A DNA stretch of 64,000 bases from Siphlonurus alternatus (lineage: Eukaryota; Arthropoda; Insecta; Ephemeroptera; Siphlonuridae). Position 1 is the first letter of the stretch, and the number at the start of each line of letters is the position of its first letter. The stretch is from positions 8,868,648-8,932,647 of the forward strand of contig OX463781.1 of NCBI GenBank assembly GCA_949825025.1, in the 5' to 3' direction. A program made the translations under genes and the position numbers. The notes below the pieces were generated by a model that saw only the letters and a list, made by a program, of their open reading frames with translations, made no database searches and was not told the origin of the DNA. This document shows positions 41,482-53,017 of the stretch, piece by piece.

Positions 41482-41932
41482 GAATGGACAATTTGCATCA
41501 ATTTTTTTTACTAGCTCAATCGAAAGAGGAGGTCGAAAAATACACCTGTGAATTTTATGAGATTTTTATTCGTACTGCATCATGGCTATAAGAGAGGTCA
41601 CGTGACCTGGCGGCGTCGCCCGCGTCGCCTATGACGTCATTGAACTGTTCGGTCAAACAAACGATCGACTTTATAATGCTTGTAAACAACCACGTTGCTA
41701 TGGAAATAAGCAACAATTAATTTATTGTTTACAAGCGTTATATAGACGATCGTTTGCTTGACCAGACAGTTCAATGACGTCATTGGCGACACGGGCGCTG
41801 CCTCCAGGTCACGTGACCTCTCTTTTAGCCATGATGCAGTACGAATAAAAATCTCATAAAATTCATAGGTGTATTTTTCGACCTCCTCTTTCGATTGAGC
41901 TACTAAAAAAAAGTGATGCAAATTGTCCATTC
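41482..41932. mobile_element. Large foldback element C with mirrored reading frame
   Basis: Two arms of about 215 bp form a nearly perfect inverted repeat, beginning GAATGGACAATTTGCATCA and ending with its inverse. Each arm contains AGGTCACGTGACCT (41595-41608 and 41806-41819) and TGACGTCA (41632 and 41775). Read from each outer end, both arms begin ATGGACAATTTGCATCA and keep the same frame: the right arm is open for 97 codons on the minus strand (41637-41930), while the left arm on plus matches it closely but has a TAA where the right arm has AAA. No domain is recognised. Possible TGCA duplications flank it. It may be a miniature element that captured host or transposon sequence. Confidence 0.8.
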
Positions 41933-41960
41933 TGCAGTTACATTACCATTACGTTATGCA

Positions 41961-41963
<3 letters not shown>

Positions 41964-42045
<82 letters not shown>
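41964..42045. repeat. (GA)n microsatellite
   Basis: About 82 bp of GA, beginning 31 bp to the right of foldback C. Confidence 0.97.
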
Positions 42046-42048
<3 letters not shown>

Positions 42049-42357
42049 TTATTTCTCTATTAGTCAATTTTAATGCCACAAATATAAAATATATCATTAT
42101 ATATAAATAACATAAAATTTTTAATTTGACTAAGGGACTGGATATATAATTATCTAATATTTCATAATTCTTACGATTAAAATATCATTAAAACCATTAC
42201 AAATTTCATAAAATAAACCATTTTAAAATAAAAAAATTACTCATGTAATATTCATGTCATTTTGGGAGCAGTCAAAATATATTTAAAGCACCTCACAAAA
42301 ATTTACATATTGCATATAAATATATATTTTTTTTTGCAGCGTCACCCGCCCTCTATG

Positions 42358-42385
42358 AGGTCATTAGGTCAGCCGTCAGAGGTCA
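42358..42385 (+). promoter_or_regulatory. Three AGGTCA half-sites (DR2 plus a third)
   Basis: AGGTCA occurs at 42358-42363, 42366-42371 and 42380-42385: a perfect direct repeat with a 2-bp spacer, then a third half-site 8 bp on. DR2 elements bind nuclear receptor dimers in animals. They sit in a small GC-richer patch (42335-42440). Function is inferred. Confidence 0.45.
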
Positions 42386-42931
42386 CCACCAGATTATTTA
42401 TCACCAAGTCGGGACAGGGCGGGGTTCTAGCCACTGTCAACAATCTAAACTGTATCACACGCTAGCATGTAATTATATTATTATAGGCCTATATATTATT
42501 ATACAGTTCTCAGTTGAAAATTTCAATTTAAAAATATATTTTTATGTTAATTTGTTCTCCATTTGCAATTTTTTAAGTTCACTTTATTTAAAGGTTAATT
42601 TAAGGTCACAAAGATTTTATTTGTCACTCAGCTGCTTTAGATCAATCAATGACTGTCTATATTTAGATTGCACGTGTCTTTAAGCCATATAAAAATATAC
42701 CTTAAAGTAATGCCAATATATATTTATGATGTTCCTGATGGTTACCATAATAATATTTTTATTTTCAAACGTGCCATTCAATTCATGATCAGTACATTAT
42801 AGCACCCTGGAATAGGAATTCTAGAATGCTATGATCTGCATGTACTTCCACAACATCATGAAAAGTATTTTGTAGCCGCGGAGTGTTGCTGCATGATATA
42901 TATATTGTATATTCGAATATATGAACATTAC

Positions 42932-42958
42932 TGCCAATAGTGCCAATAGTACCAATAG
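42932..42958 (+). repeat. Three tandem 9-mers (T[G/A]CCAATAG)
   Basis: TGCCAATAG, TGCCAATAG and TACCAATAG follow head to tail. Each contains a CCAAT core, so this may be a short tandem duplication or a small NF-Y-type array. Confidence 0.6.
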
Positions 42959-43630
42959 ACTTATGACATTTTATGCTACTTCATAATATATGGGTATAAT
43001 CTAAACAATCTAAAGTTACAAAAAATGGAATACAAATTATTATAATAATAATTTTCAGTTGTAATCATTTCATATTATTTTTCAAAGCAAAATGAAATTA
43101 AAGGTACAATAAAAACATAGCATTTAAATTATAACTTAATTATACAATCTTTGGCCTTTATTTATGTTTTGCAAAATAAGATACAAATTTATGCTTCCGT
43201 AATCTGATAAAATACTGGCCTTGCCTCTCCCAATGTATTTGATAAAGATGCATGAGATTCAAAGAGGAGATTTTAAAAACATATCCCAAAACACATTCAC
43301 ATGTCATAATATGATAACTCAAATGGAAATGATTAAATAATAAATATGAAATAATAAATAATGCATAAATCGTATATTAAATGCCGTGTTAATGTTCCGG
43401 TAAAAGCATGTATATAAGGTAATTACCGGGGTAATGTGAACGAGGGAGTTGCTGGTGAAAGGACCGGAGGCGCACAAACTTATTGTCATCATGTTTTCTG
43501 TCCATTTCAACCACGAATTAAAATTCGTGCCTAATTTATAATTTTTACGTTTGCATTCTATTTTTTTTTAAGCATTTTTTAAAACCATATGTCATTTAAT
43601 AATTTATGCAAATTTTAACATTTTTATATA

Positions 43631-43949
43631 ACAGAGTATTGACCTCAAATTTTTTTATTGCAGAAATGGATAGAGCGTGCAAAGTTATGCTACCCTGATT
43701 TTTTTCAGATTTTTTAAAAGCCGGGAACTATTTTTAAAAAATTATTGAAAGTTCTTTTTGTGACATCACGAGACGCCGCTCCTTAAGAAAAAGATAGGAC
43801 TTGCCGCCACGTGACGTCACAAAAAGAACTTTCAATAATTTTTTAAAAATAGTTCCCGGGCTCTAAAAAATCTGAAAAAAATCAGGGTAGCATAACTTTG
43901 CACGCTCTATCCATTTCTGCAATAAAAAATTTTGAGGTTAATACTCTAC
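43631..43949 (-). mobile_element. Foldback family A, copy 1
   Basis: About 319 bp. The ends AGAGTATTGACCTCAAA and TTTGAGGTTAATACTCT mirror each other. Each arm carries AAATGGATAGAG.GTGCAAAG and its inverse, and GGAACTATTTTTAAAAAATT. The central block (GAGACGCCGCTCC...CTTGCCGCC) is the reverse complement of the centres of copies 3 and 4, so this copy is in the opposite orientation. TGACGTCA at 43812. No coding capacity. Possible TA target on the left. Confidence 0.82.
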
Positions 43950-45522
43950 TGCAATATGTTCTCAAATAATTTATAACTATATTTAACTTTATCTTCTTTT
44001 TAATGTTATTGTTGTTGTTTTTTAAATCAAAAGGTTTAAAAGAGACGCTCAAAAATATTGTAAACAGTCAGTTTTAAACATAAATATAGATTAATTTTTT
44101 AAAGTTAAGAGAACGAAGATCAAAAGTCAATGACTGGGTTGTATTAAGTTATGAAAACGTCATGTATCTTCACTTTTTGATAAGAAGATAGTCTTATTAT
44201 CCTATTTAATCACAATTAAAAATAAATGTTAAGCATACTCATTTTATTATTTATTATTATATACCATATATGGTATACTCAGTATACGAGTTAATTATTC
44301 ATAATTTTCATTTTTATTATTTCAATATCTGATACGACAAAAATAATAAATTACTGAAATTACAATTAAATCACACATTGATAAACGATGCAATAATATA
44401 AAATTATTGAATTCAATATAAATTGTCAAAACGTATTAACTACATACGCGTTATTGGTATAATAAAAGAAAATGACTGGAATATTACGAAGTATAATATA
44501 GTTCACAGAGACTCTACTACTTGATGATCAATGCAGCCTGTAAAGTAGGTCTCTTGCAGTACAAATTACAGCATTATATATTATACAGTATACACGCTGT
44601 ATAATAATGATAACATAATAGTAATATTATTTTACAAATTCATTAAAATAAATACAACTATAATATAGTTTCACATGGCGTCTCTGTTCTTGAAAAATCA
44701 ATAATTTATTTCTAAAACATACGATAAGGATAAAAAATATCTATGAAGTATATTATGTCAATTCAGCAAGTAAATAATAATAATTATTATTATTTTTCAG
44801 CTGATACAAAAGAACTCACTGCAGTAATATGAATTTTATTATTATCTTATTTCATAAAGAAATTAAAATAAAAAATATAAGAGATATAAAATTGAGATAA
44901 TTTGACAAAATAATTATAAAAAATAAAAAAAAAGTATCTTGCTTATTTTTTAGATTACCTTAAGGATTATAATAGCAAGAGAAATACATATTAAATGAGC
45001 CTTATCTGATATGATAATGAGAGGAGAGCTATGCCAAGTGAAGCGGCAAGTCTGGCTTGGTTAGCTGAGGCTAGGCTGCTGCCGCGGCAGATTGCTTGGA
45101 GGTCAGAGGTCAAGGTGTGACGTCAATGGGATCGTCCTGCAGGGGGTGTGGGTGGTGGGCGGGGCCAATGATAGCTGGCGCCACCGCGCGGCGCCTCACC
45201 TCATCACTGTTATAGTCTTAATAGAGGACAAGTTACAAGACGAATTTGATTAATTATTATTGTTACTGCAGTACGAGCTAAATTTTAGAACCAATTAAAT
45301 TGAAAAAACTGTTATGGTGCATTATTTTTGCTGTAAAATTAAAATTATGGTTATTGCAATGATATCAAGAAGATTATAGATTGTCAATAGTTTGTGGCTT
45401 CTTTTATAAAAGTGCAAAGATGAAATTTTATTTCAAATAATTACTGCATGACAATTTGCTCTAAAATACAGCAGAAAGTTATCTAGAGACATAAAACTAT
45501 TCAACTTCTTCAATAGAGTATG
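43950..45522. other. AT-rich non-coding stretch with one dense regulatory-like block
   Basis: No supported gene. An imperfect ATTATACAG/CTGTATAAT hairpin lies near 44580-44605. The GC-rich block at 45030-45215 is listed separately. Otherwise very AT-rich. Confidence 0.5.
45030..45215 (+). promoter_or_regulatory. Dense promoter/enhancer-like module: DR1, CRE, GC box, CCAAT
   Basis: Within 70 bp there is a perfect DR1 nuclear receptor element AGGTCAGAGGTCA (45100-45112), TGACGTCA (45118-45125), a GC box GGGCGGGGC (45157-45165) and a CCAAT box overlapping its last base (45165-45169). CpG-rich GGCGCC and CGCGCGGCGCC blocks surround them. No TATA box, initiator or splice donor is evident downstream, so an enhancer is as likely as a promoter. 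Motifs are seen directly; activity is inferred. Confidence 0.45.
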
Positions 45523-45825
45523 ATCGACTTAAAAAATATATTACAAAAATGGGTAGAGGGTGCAAAGTTATGCCACTCTGATTTTTTTCAGTTTTTTCAG
45601 AGTCCGGGAAGTATTGCTAAAAAGTTTTGTTATGGTCGGGTTTGAATTTACCCAAACTCTTTTGGATCCTATGTGTCAAGAGACGCCATTCTCTGTGTGC
45701 TTTCAATAATTTTTTTTAAAAATACTTCCCGGACTCTAAAAAATCTGAAAAAAAATCAGAGTAGCATAACTTTGCACCCTCTATTCTGCAATAAAATTAA
45801 AAAAAAAATAAGTTTGATACTCCAT
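45523..45825. mobile_element. Foldback family A, copy 2 (diverged centre)
   Basis: About 303 bp. The arms share GGGTGCAAAGTTATGCCACT, TCAGAGTCCGGGAAGTATT and their inverses with the other copies. The ends ATAGAGTAT and ATACTCCAT are preserved. The centre differs (near 45625-45680 there is TTTGAATTTACCCAAACTC and no TGACGTCA), so it represents a distinct subfamily. TA follows the right end. Confidence 0.75.
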
Positions 45826-47193
45826 TATAACTGCTCACTATTTTTATTCTTGGGTATTTTATGGCAATTAAGTAAGACTCTATTCAGTCATGACTGAGCA
45901 AATAATTAATACTTTGTTACAAAATCATTTTTACAATGACATAAACATATGTGTGAGATACATGAAAAATCATTATCTGTTCGCCGACAACATTTCACAA
46001 CAATCTCTCAATATATTATTGAATATTAATTATTATACCTTCAATGTAATATCACATAATAATAAAACATGAAGCAAGCAATGACTGGCATGTGATATGA
46101 TTGACTGTGGGAACATTCAATCTGTGACATATACGCATTTATAATATAATTTCAAAAACTCTCTTACCAATAATAATAAAAAACAACTCCCTTTTGATTA
46201 ATGCATTACCAAAGCTACATTGATTTATATAAAAAAAATTACTATTACATGTCCATATTTTTGTGTTAATAAAGTAGAATAACTTGTTTGTATTTTTTTT
46301 ATTTTTATTTTTTTAAAATATTATTATTCTTGTGTGTGTTGCTCTTTCTCCCAATACATAATATGACATTGCTATTGTTAAGTGAGGGGGTGGGACAAGA
46401 TCCCATTGTTAGGACATGTGTAATGTTTTGTGAGTCGGCGGTGGTGTGCAGGCGGCATCGTACACACGAATATGCCTCGCGTTGTTGTTTTTATATTACA
46501 TAAATATTTTATTTCAGTTTTACTGTCTTGGTGCTTACTTATATATACCTAAGGAGCTAACCAAGCTATAGCAAGTCACATTGTATGCATGTATACCAAG
46601 TTTATAGTGTAGTTATTCGTTTACTTGAGTGCAATATGTATAACCTTGTAAGGTAAAAGTAATGATTGTTATTTTTTTTTTCTGTATAATAATTTTTTAT
46701 ATCATGAGGTGTAATTTTTGTTTCTATATAAATTGAGCTTGTTTTCAATCTCATTGATAAGCAATAGGTTTTTCGTCTGATAAAATCAGCTCTCGTCCAG
46801 CACCTGCAGGAGTACATAACAGGAAACATAGAATTTACTTACCATGATGTTACTCCCTCGCTTTACAATGAGATAAAGTACATTTATTATAAGATCACAA
46901 TGACGTCATTAGAATTTATTTTAGTTTAAATATTTTTTTTTATAGCAAATTTAATTATTTAATTACATCACAGAAATATTTTTAACTATAACGTGTTGTA
47001 TTTTTTTAATTTTATTTTAATGAAATTGCTTGTAATATTACATCATATATACTAAAGGTTCATGAATCCTCTTAGTTTGCTCCTTTGTGATGCTGTAGAA
47101 TATACTTGGCAGATATATTCATCTTGAGAGAAAGGCAGGAAAAGAAGTGGGACTGATACATTTATATATACAAACGTGATCGTGTAGTTGTTG

Positions 47194-47195
<2 letters not shown>

Positions 47196-47277
<82 letters not shown>
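47196..47277. repeat. (CT)n microsatellite
   Basis: About 82 bp of CT, ending 8 bp before a TGACGTCA palindrome at 47286. Confidence 0.97.
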
Positions 47278-47279
<2 letters not shown>

Positions 47280-47935
47280 TTCTCGTGACGTCACATCGAG
47301 TCATGCTCTCTTGCTACACACAGATCTACCACGCCTCCACCCACCCACTGTATTACAATTTCATTGAGAAACATCTGCCAAGCCTCTTTCAGGTTCTTTC
47401 AAATTCTTTCTTTTTTTATCTTTTGCCAAGAATCATTGCAATTCATATTCATAAAGCAACTCTTCAAAATTTTAACAAAAATGTTTTTGAGAGTAGTAAA
47501 ATAAAGCTTTTAAATAACAATTTGGATTAACAAACACATTCTTTGTGTTATCATCATAATTATTATGTAATATTATTCAGTCCATTAAAATTAATTAATT
47601 TAAAATAATTATCAATATTTATAATTTTTGAAATGATCATATAAAAATTACATAACCATGCATAATTAATATGATGATATAATGTGATTAACATCGTTGA
47701 TAAAATATATTTTTCCATAATGTAATGTGAATGATATAATAGTAACAATTATAGTATATATTTTACACTGTGTAAATATTTATAACATAAAATAATTTAT
47801 AATATACATTATGATGAGTTTGAAAACTGAGCACATTTTGTTTGCTTGGTTATTAAGTACTTGCTGTAATTGCGCATTGCGTGTCTCGGTACTTACTGTA
47901 CTTGTCTCATTGCTGCATGGCGTTATCAGGGCGGG

Positions 47936-47963
47936 TTGACCTTAACTTGACCATAGGTTGACC
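47936..47963 (-). promoter_or_regulatory. Triple direct repeat of a nuclear receptor half-site (DR5 x2)
   Basis: TTGACC occurs at 47936, 47947 and 47958, spaced exactly 11 bp start to start, giving two consecutive 5-bp spacers. On the minus strand these are GGTCAA half-sites in DR5 spacing. The 11-bp period puts all three on one face of the helix. It lies in a GC-richer patch (47880-47990). Confidence 0.45.
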
Positions 47964-49245
47964 CTGCCTGCCTGCCCTCCAAACTTCAACTGTATGCAGT
48001 CAAGTCTCAAGTTTAAATAACATGCCAAAAATAATAATTACCAATCGGCATTTACTCGAGTAAACAACCACATTATTAACATTTCGGACGCAGCATATTT
48101 TAATCTGTTTATAGTATTGATCTTTAATTGATAGATCATTGACTTTAAAACATTGAGCACTTCAATTTCAATTAGAACTAACTTCATTTTATTGGGTTAA
48201 CAATTTACTTACTTACAATTTAAATAAAATGCTTTCCTTGAGTAGTGAGAAATTTTTCGAACATAAAAATATTCAGTGGACAACACTATTCAAGAATTAT
48301 TTGGGAATTATTCTTGTTTTGAAGCTGATAGACTGAATTTGAAGCCACATAAAAATATCTATAATGACAGAATTCACAGAAAAACTGCTCTTTACAGTAA
48401 ATTGTACAAAATTATAATTCTAAGCGAATGAACTTAAGATAAAAATAAGGTATTCGTAAAGTGCTGCAAACCTAAAAACATTGGTAAAATTATCCAGTGT
48501 TAAAAAAATGAAGGGTGTTAATACATTTTATCAATAATTAATATTGATAACATTAATTGATTCAATATTACAGAACTTCATAAAATATCTCATATTATTA
48601 TATATAGATAAGAATCTATTGTGTGATCTTATAACCATTGATACAAACAATTATTTTTTATACGAAATAGAAATGTCAGAAATAAACTTGTATGCGGTAT
48701 CACCAGTAACGGATGGAAGCTCATCATAAAAGCGAAGTTGGTCGTTATCGCGTGCAGGCAAACATGCTTGAATGGTCAGCCTCTCAATCCATTCAGTTAT
48801 TATCACCGAGGCAATCAACACAGACAATCCGTACTTTATAATTGTCTGGTCATGTCTTGTATGCAGCAAATTGGAGGAGCACAAAAACACGATCATCGGT
48901 CACGCATAACTTTACATGAACATTCAAAATAACATATATATAGAGTGAAGACAAAGAGATTTCTTGTCTCTTTTATACTCGCAAGTGAAAACATCATTGA
49001 AGTCATATCCATTATATACTTATCAACTTTTTACAGCCTTCCTTTTACTTACAATAGTGATACGTCCTGCCATGCAGTTCTATCATCATGGGTGTGTCAA
49101 TTCAATAAGTTTGTGCTCCTGAAAAGAGCGATATTTTCATATTTATTTGCTTTGTAAGGATAATTGTAACCTTAAATATTATGTATTTTTAGTTATTGTA
49201 AAATAAGAGAAAAAGATTCAAAATTCTCGAAAAAAAAGAGGCGGA

Positions 49246-49252
49246 AAGAGAA

Positions 49253-49298
<46 letters not shown>
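49246..49298. repeat. (GA)n microsatellite, impure at the left
   Basis: GAAAGAGAAAGAGAGAAAG leads into about 38 bp of pure AG. Confidence 0.92.
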
Positions 49299-49301
<3 letters not shown>

Positions 49302-49587
49302 GAACGCAGAAGAGTGCTGAGAGAAAAGAGTGATTAGATTTTTTTTTAGTGCAGCTTAATGGCTATAATCGCTGTTTGAATTTTTTTCCAATTAATGAAC
49401 ACTTCATTTGCAGTAAAATAATTTTAGCACTATATATAGAAGCTATTGGTCCCTTAAATTATATAACAAATATCTTAATATACCCAGGTATACATATAAT
49501 AATAAATACAGTAAAATGTAAAACATTGCTGCACCCTTTTGTGTAGAGTCGTGAGTGGAAGAGTATATACGTCATCTTAAATTGAAA

Positions 49588-49769
49588 GACAATATCAGGC
49601 GCGGATTTAGGGGGGGTGCTGGGGGGGGCTGCAGCCCCCCCTCCCCCGAAATTTTGAATTTAATATGGGCAATATAAACATTTCCCCCCCACTCCAATTT
49701 TTTTTAACATTGACCTTATGGAGGCAGCCCCTCCCGAAATTTTTTTCTGGATCCGCGCCTGGACAATAT
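49588..49769. mobile_element. hAT-type miniature element with 8-bp target duplication
   Basis: The element spans 49596-49761, starting CAGGCGCGGAT and ending ATCCGCGCCTG. It is flanked on both sides by the exact 8-bp direct repeat GACAATAT (49588-49595 and 49762-49769). CAG/CTG-type ends and an 8-bp duplication are the hallmarks of hAT insertions. The interior is G-run rich at the left and C-run rich at the right, with no coding capacity. The intact duplication suggests a relatively recent insertion. Confidence 0.88.
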
Positions 49770-50755
49770 CATAAATATTTTTTGAATTAACTTATAAAAT
49801 CTACAGGTCGCAATTATGTTCCATTTTAAGCGAGGATACGTGTAACATCAATATAGTTGTTTTGCAATCACAGAAGTCCCCCAGCAATTATACACAGCAT
49901 ATATAATTGTTGTGTGTCCACACACTCCTGCAGGACGGTGGATGGAGCAGAGGGGAGCACAGCCTCCTGCGGTTTCCTCCGCACCACTTCCGACCGTGAT
50001 TACTAGCCTACTTCATTAACACATACTTTCGCCATCAAGTTAATTAATGAAAATTTTACAACGTATTATTGTTACATATTAATTAAGAAGAAATCGGTTT
50101 ATTAATGAAATGGTCAACTTCTGATTTCAACATATTAAAAACGTCATATCCTGGAGAAGCCACAACATAATAATGTAATTATATACCCATACGTATACCT
50201 CAAGCATAATTATTGTATGAATATATTTTCATGGGATAATATATATAATAAGTATATTATACTTGCAATGGTTGACAACAGTGCTTGCTGTCACAGCTGT
50301 CATGAATTCTATAATAATTATTATATCATAATGGTTTTCATTATAATACACGTGACTTAATAGGTAAGAGTAGTTTTATAGGATATGTAACATTGTTTTA
50401 ATCAAACATTTTTTTAATCCTTTTTACCACGAAAGCTGTATATAGTAATTTGGTCACAGAGTACTTTTAATTACGTATATATAGCTAAAATTACATTAAT
50501 TTTATCAAACTAAACACAATTTGTCGTGTTCTGACGCGCACTTGAGATGCTCGTCACTGATGATGTATCAATAATGTATTTTAGTATTATAGATTTTGAC
50601 ATCAGTAGTATTTTAAAATACTATTAAAATACAAATAATTATGCATTGTTTATTTATTTCTTTATTGAATTATCAAATTGTGTTTTTTAGAATAATTTCC
50701 CACAAGTTGTTTTACGATAAGTATAAGGAAGCTAAAAATATATGATAAAAAATTA
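49770..50755. other. Non-coding stretch
   Basis: No supported gene. A GC-richer patch lies at about 49900-50010. The rest is AT-rich and featureless. Confidence 0.5.
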
Positions 50756-51073
50756 ATGGAGTATTGTCCTCAATTTTTTTATTGCAGAAATGGATAGAGG
50801 GTGCAAAGTTATGCTACCCTGATTTTTTTCAGATTTATTTGAGACCTAGGACTATTTTTAAAAAATGATTGAAAGTCCTTTTTGTGACGTCACACGGCGG
50901 CAAGTCCTATCTTTTTCTTAAGGAGCGGCGTCTCGTGACGTCACAAAAAGGACTTTCAATAATTTTTTAAAAATAGTTCCTGGGCTCTAAAAAATCTGAA
51001 AAAAATCAGGGTAGCATAACTTTGCACCCTCTATCCATTTCTGCAATAAAAAAAATTGAGGACAGTACTCTAT
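50756..51073 (+). mobile_element. Foldback family A, copy 3
   Basis: About 318 bp. The ends ATGGAGTATTGTCCTCAAT and ATTGAGGACAGTACTCTAT mirror each other. The arms carry GGATAGAGGGTGCAAAG and its inverse. The centre holds two TGACGTCA (50885, 50936) around a block containing CAAGTCCTATC and AGGAGCGGCGTCTC. TA precedes the left end. Very close to copy 4. Confidence 0.85.
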
Positions 51074-51800
51074 TGTTACAAAATAAACAAAATAAAAATA
51101 TCATTATAACCGTCAAGAAAAACAAAATAATATTTCCTTGGTGGCCTGGGTTAGTCCACACTACGGCGACGGTATCTTGGAGCTGGTTAGAGTGGACACT
51201 GTTTATCAAACCTCCCCCTCCTCCCGCGACTCCTTAGTGGCGACAACGGCGGAGATTTGTTGGCGTCGTTCTTCCGGTATTATAGCCACAGCTTCCTTCC
51301 CTGCTCTACTCTCAAAAACCCCGCTTATACTTGCCTTCAAGATATCGCCATGAACAAATAAGTTGACCACTAGCTCTACCTACTTCCTGCTTAACTTAAA
51401 AGAAAAAAAAAAGCATTAGAATTTCATTATAAACTTATCATAGGAAAAATATAAAAAAAAATCAGGTTGCCATTGATAAAAATAACACTGGTGGAAATAA
51501 TTACACAATATTTCTAACGTTTTTAAGTTTCTAAGAATTAATGTTATATGGAAAGGAAATTAAAACAATGATAAAAATATATGCATCGCACGCGTGATAG
51601 CAAACATAGAATATCACAATAAGTTAAAATTATATGTTGGCAATGAAAATGTAACATAAGTTTACCGATCAAGTTTATTGCAACATACACAATATACAGT
51701 TTTTCTTAACAGGGTCGTTTAATTAATACCTACTATATACCTATATACCTGTTATGCTGGTACTTTAATATTTTACAAAAATTAATCGATAAGATTTTTT

Positions 51801-51834
51801 CCTTATGGACTCTACGATTATAGAGTCCATAAGG
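51801..51834. repeat. Perfect 14-bp stem hairpin
   Basis: CCTTATGGACTCTA, a 6-nt loop, then TAGAGTCCATAAGG. The stem has no mismatch and spans 34 nt in all. No U-tract follows. Confidence 0.85.
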
Positions 51835-51836
51835 AC

Positions 51837-51863
51837 TATATTATACTGGTGCAGTATAATATA
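51837..51863. repeat. Perfect 12-bp stem hairpin
   Basis: TATATTATACTG, loop GTG, CAGTATAATATA, starting 2 bp after the preceding hairpin. Confidence 0.8.
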
Positions 51864-53017
51864 TAATTCTTGGGCCATATGGGCCATGTGGACCATTTAT
51901 ACTGCGTTCAGGATGGTTTTAAATGTTTATTGAATATATATGTCATGTATTGTCTTGCTGGCATTGCAGCTATATGAAATATTTGGATAGCTTTATTCAC
52001 ATTTTGTTTAATATTTTTGGGAATATGGCCTTCTCCAGGTGGGCAATTTTACACCCATGCAGTACTGCGTCAAATAGCAATATAATACAATGAGAGCATG
52101 GAAGATAGGTACATTTTAATGGACAATTTTTGGACTGTCTATGCAGAAGTGTAATATACATATTTATATATACACATACGTAATTTAAAAAAAAAAATTG
52201 TAATTTTGACACCTACATTATAAAAATAACATTTAATTCAGAGATTAAAAAAAAAAAAAAAAAATCAACATTTAAAAAATAAAAAAAAAAGGCTGCATGG
52301 AAATAAAATTATCATTTGATGATAGTGCAAAGTAATAAGATAAAAAGCTGCTATTGACTGAAACGTTCCTGATTTTACTTTTTTGTAACAAATTTTATAG
52401 TGTTATATAAAAATAATGAATTATTGTAATAAAAATTTAAGCTTGATTTTTTAAAATCGTGAAAACCTTTTTAAACTAAATTATATATACCAGATTTCTG
52501 CAACGTTTAATTCTAATTTGTTACATTTATATAAACGCATTATTTTATGCATGTCAATTATGCAGCTTTGCTTTATAATTTCAAGCAAGATATTTCTCAC
52601 ATAATTATGTTTAGTTAATTAAATTAATTATTTCATTATTGGAATATATTATTTGAAAGCTGAAACTAATTATAACTATTATAGATCGAACTTTATACAG
52701 TATTATACACAAAATAATAGGTGTTTAGTAAAAAAAACAGTGAATTATATGGAGAACTGCATGCATATACGCACTTTTTATCCAATGTGCGTCATACTGT
52801 TCGTATCATGCATAACCTAATGCAACGTATATATAATGTATATACAACAAATCCCAATCAATCCTTTTTTTCTTGAATCATCATATTAACATTATTGTAA
52901 AATATCAATATCATATTTTTTATATAAGAAGAATCACACTATGATTTATGATACACCCTTAGCTCCTCCCCTAAATATTACATTAATTTTTTAACTCCTC
53001 CCTTAATGTAATCTTTA

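Larger units (their letters stand above)
42046..43630. other. Non-coding stretch with a nuclear-receptor site cluster
   Basis: No supported gene. It contains three AGGTCA half-sites at 42358-42385 in a GC-richer patch and three tandem 9-mers at 42932-42958. The rest is AT-rich with nothing recognisable. Confidence 0.5.
45826..49245. other. Non-coding stretch with receptor sites and a (CT)n tract
   Basis: No supported gene. TGTGGGAA at 46106-46113, TGACGTCA at 46901 and 47286, a GC-richer patch at 46385-46495, the (CT)n tract at 47196 and the triple TTGACC at 47936. A less AT-rich block at 48690-48910 has overlapping short frames on both strands without recognisable domains. Confidence 0.5.

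Noticed and set aside
48544..48932. Overlapping frames on both strands in a less AT-rich block
   Set aside because: Three frames overlap without preference and no motif is recognised.
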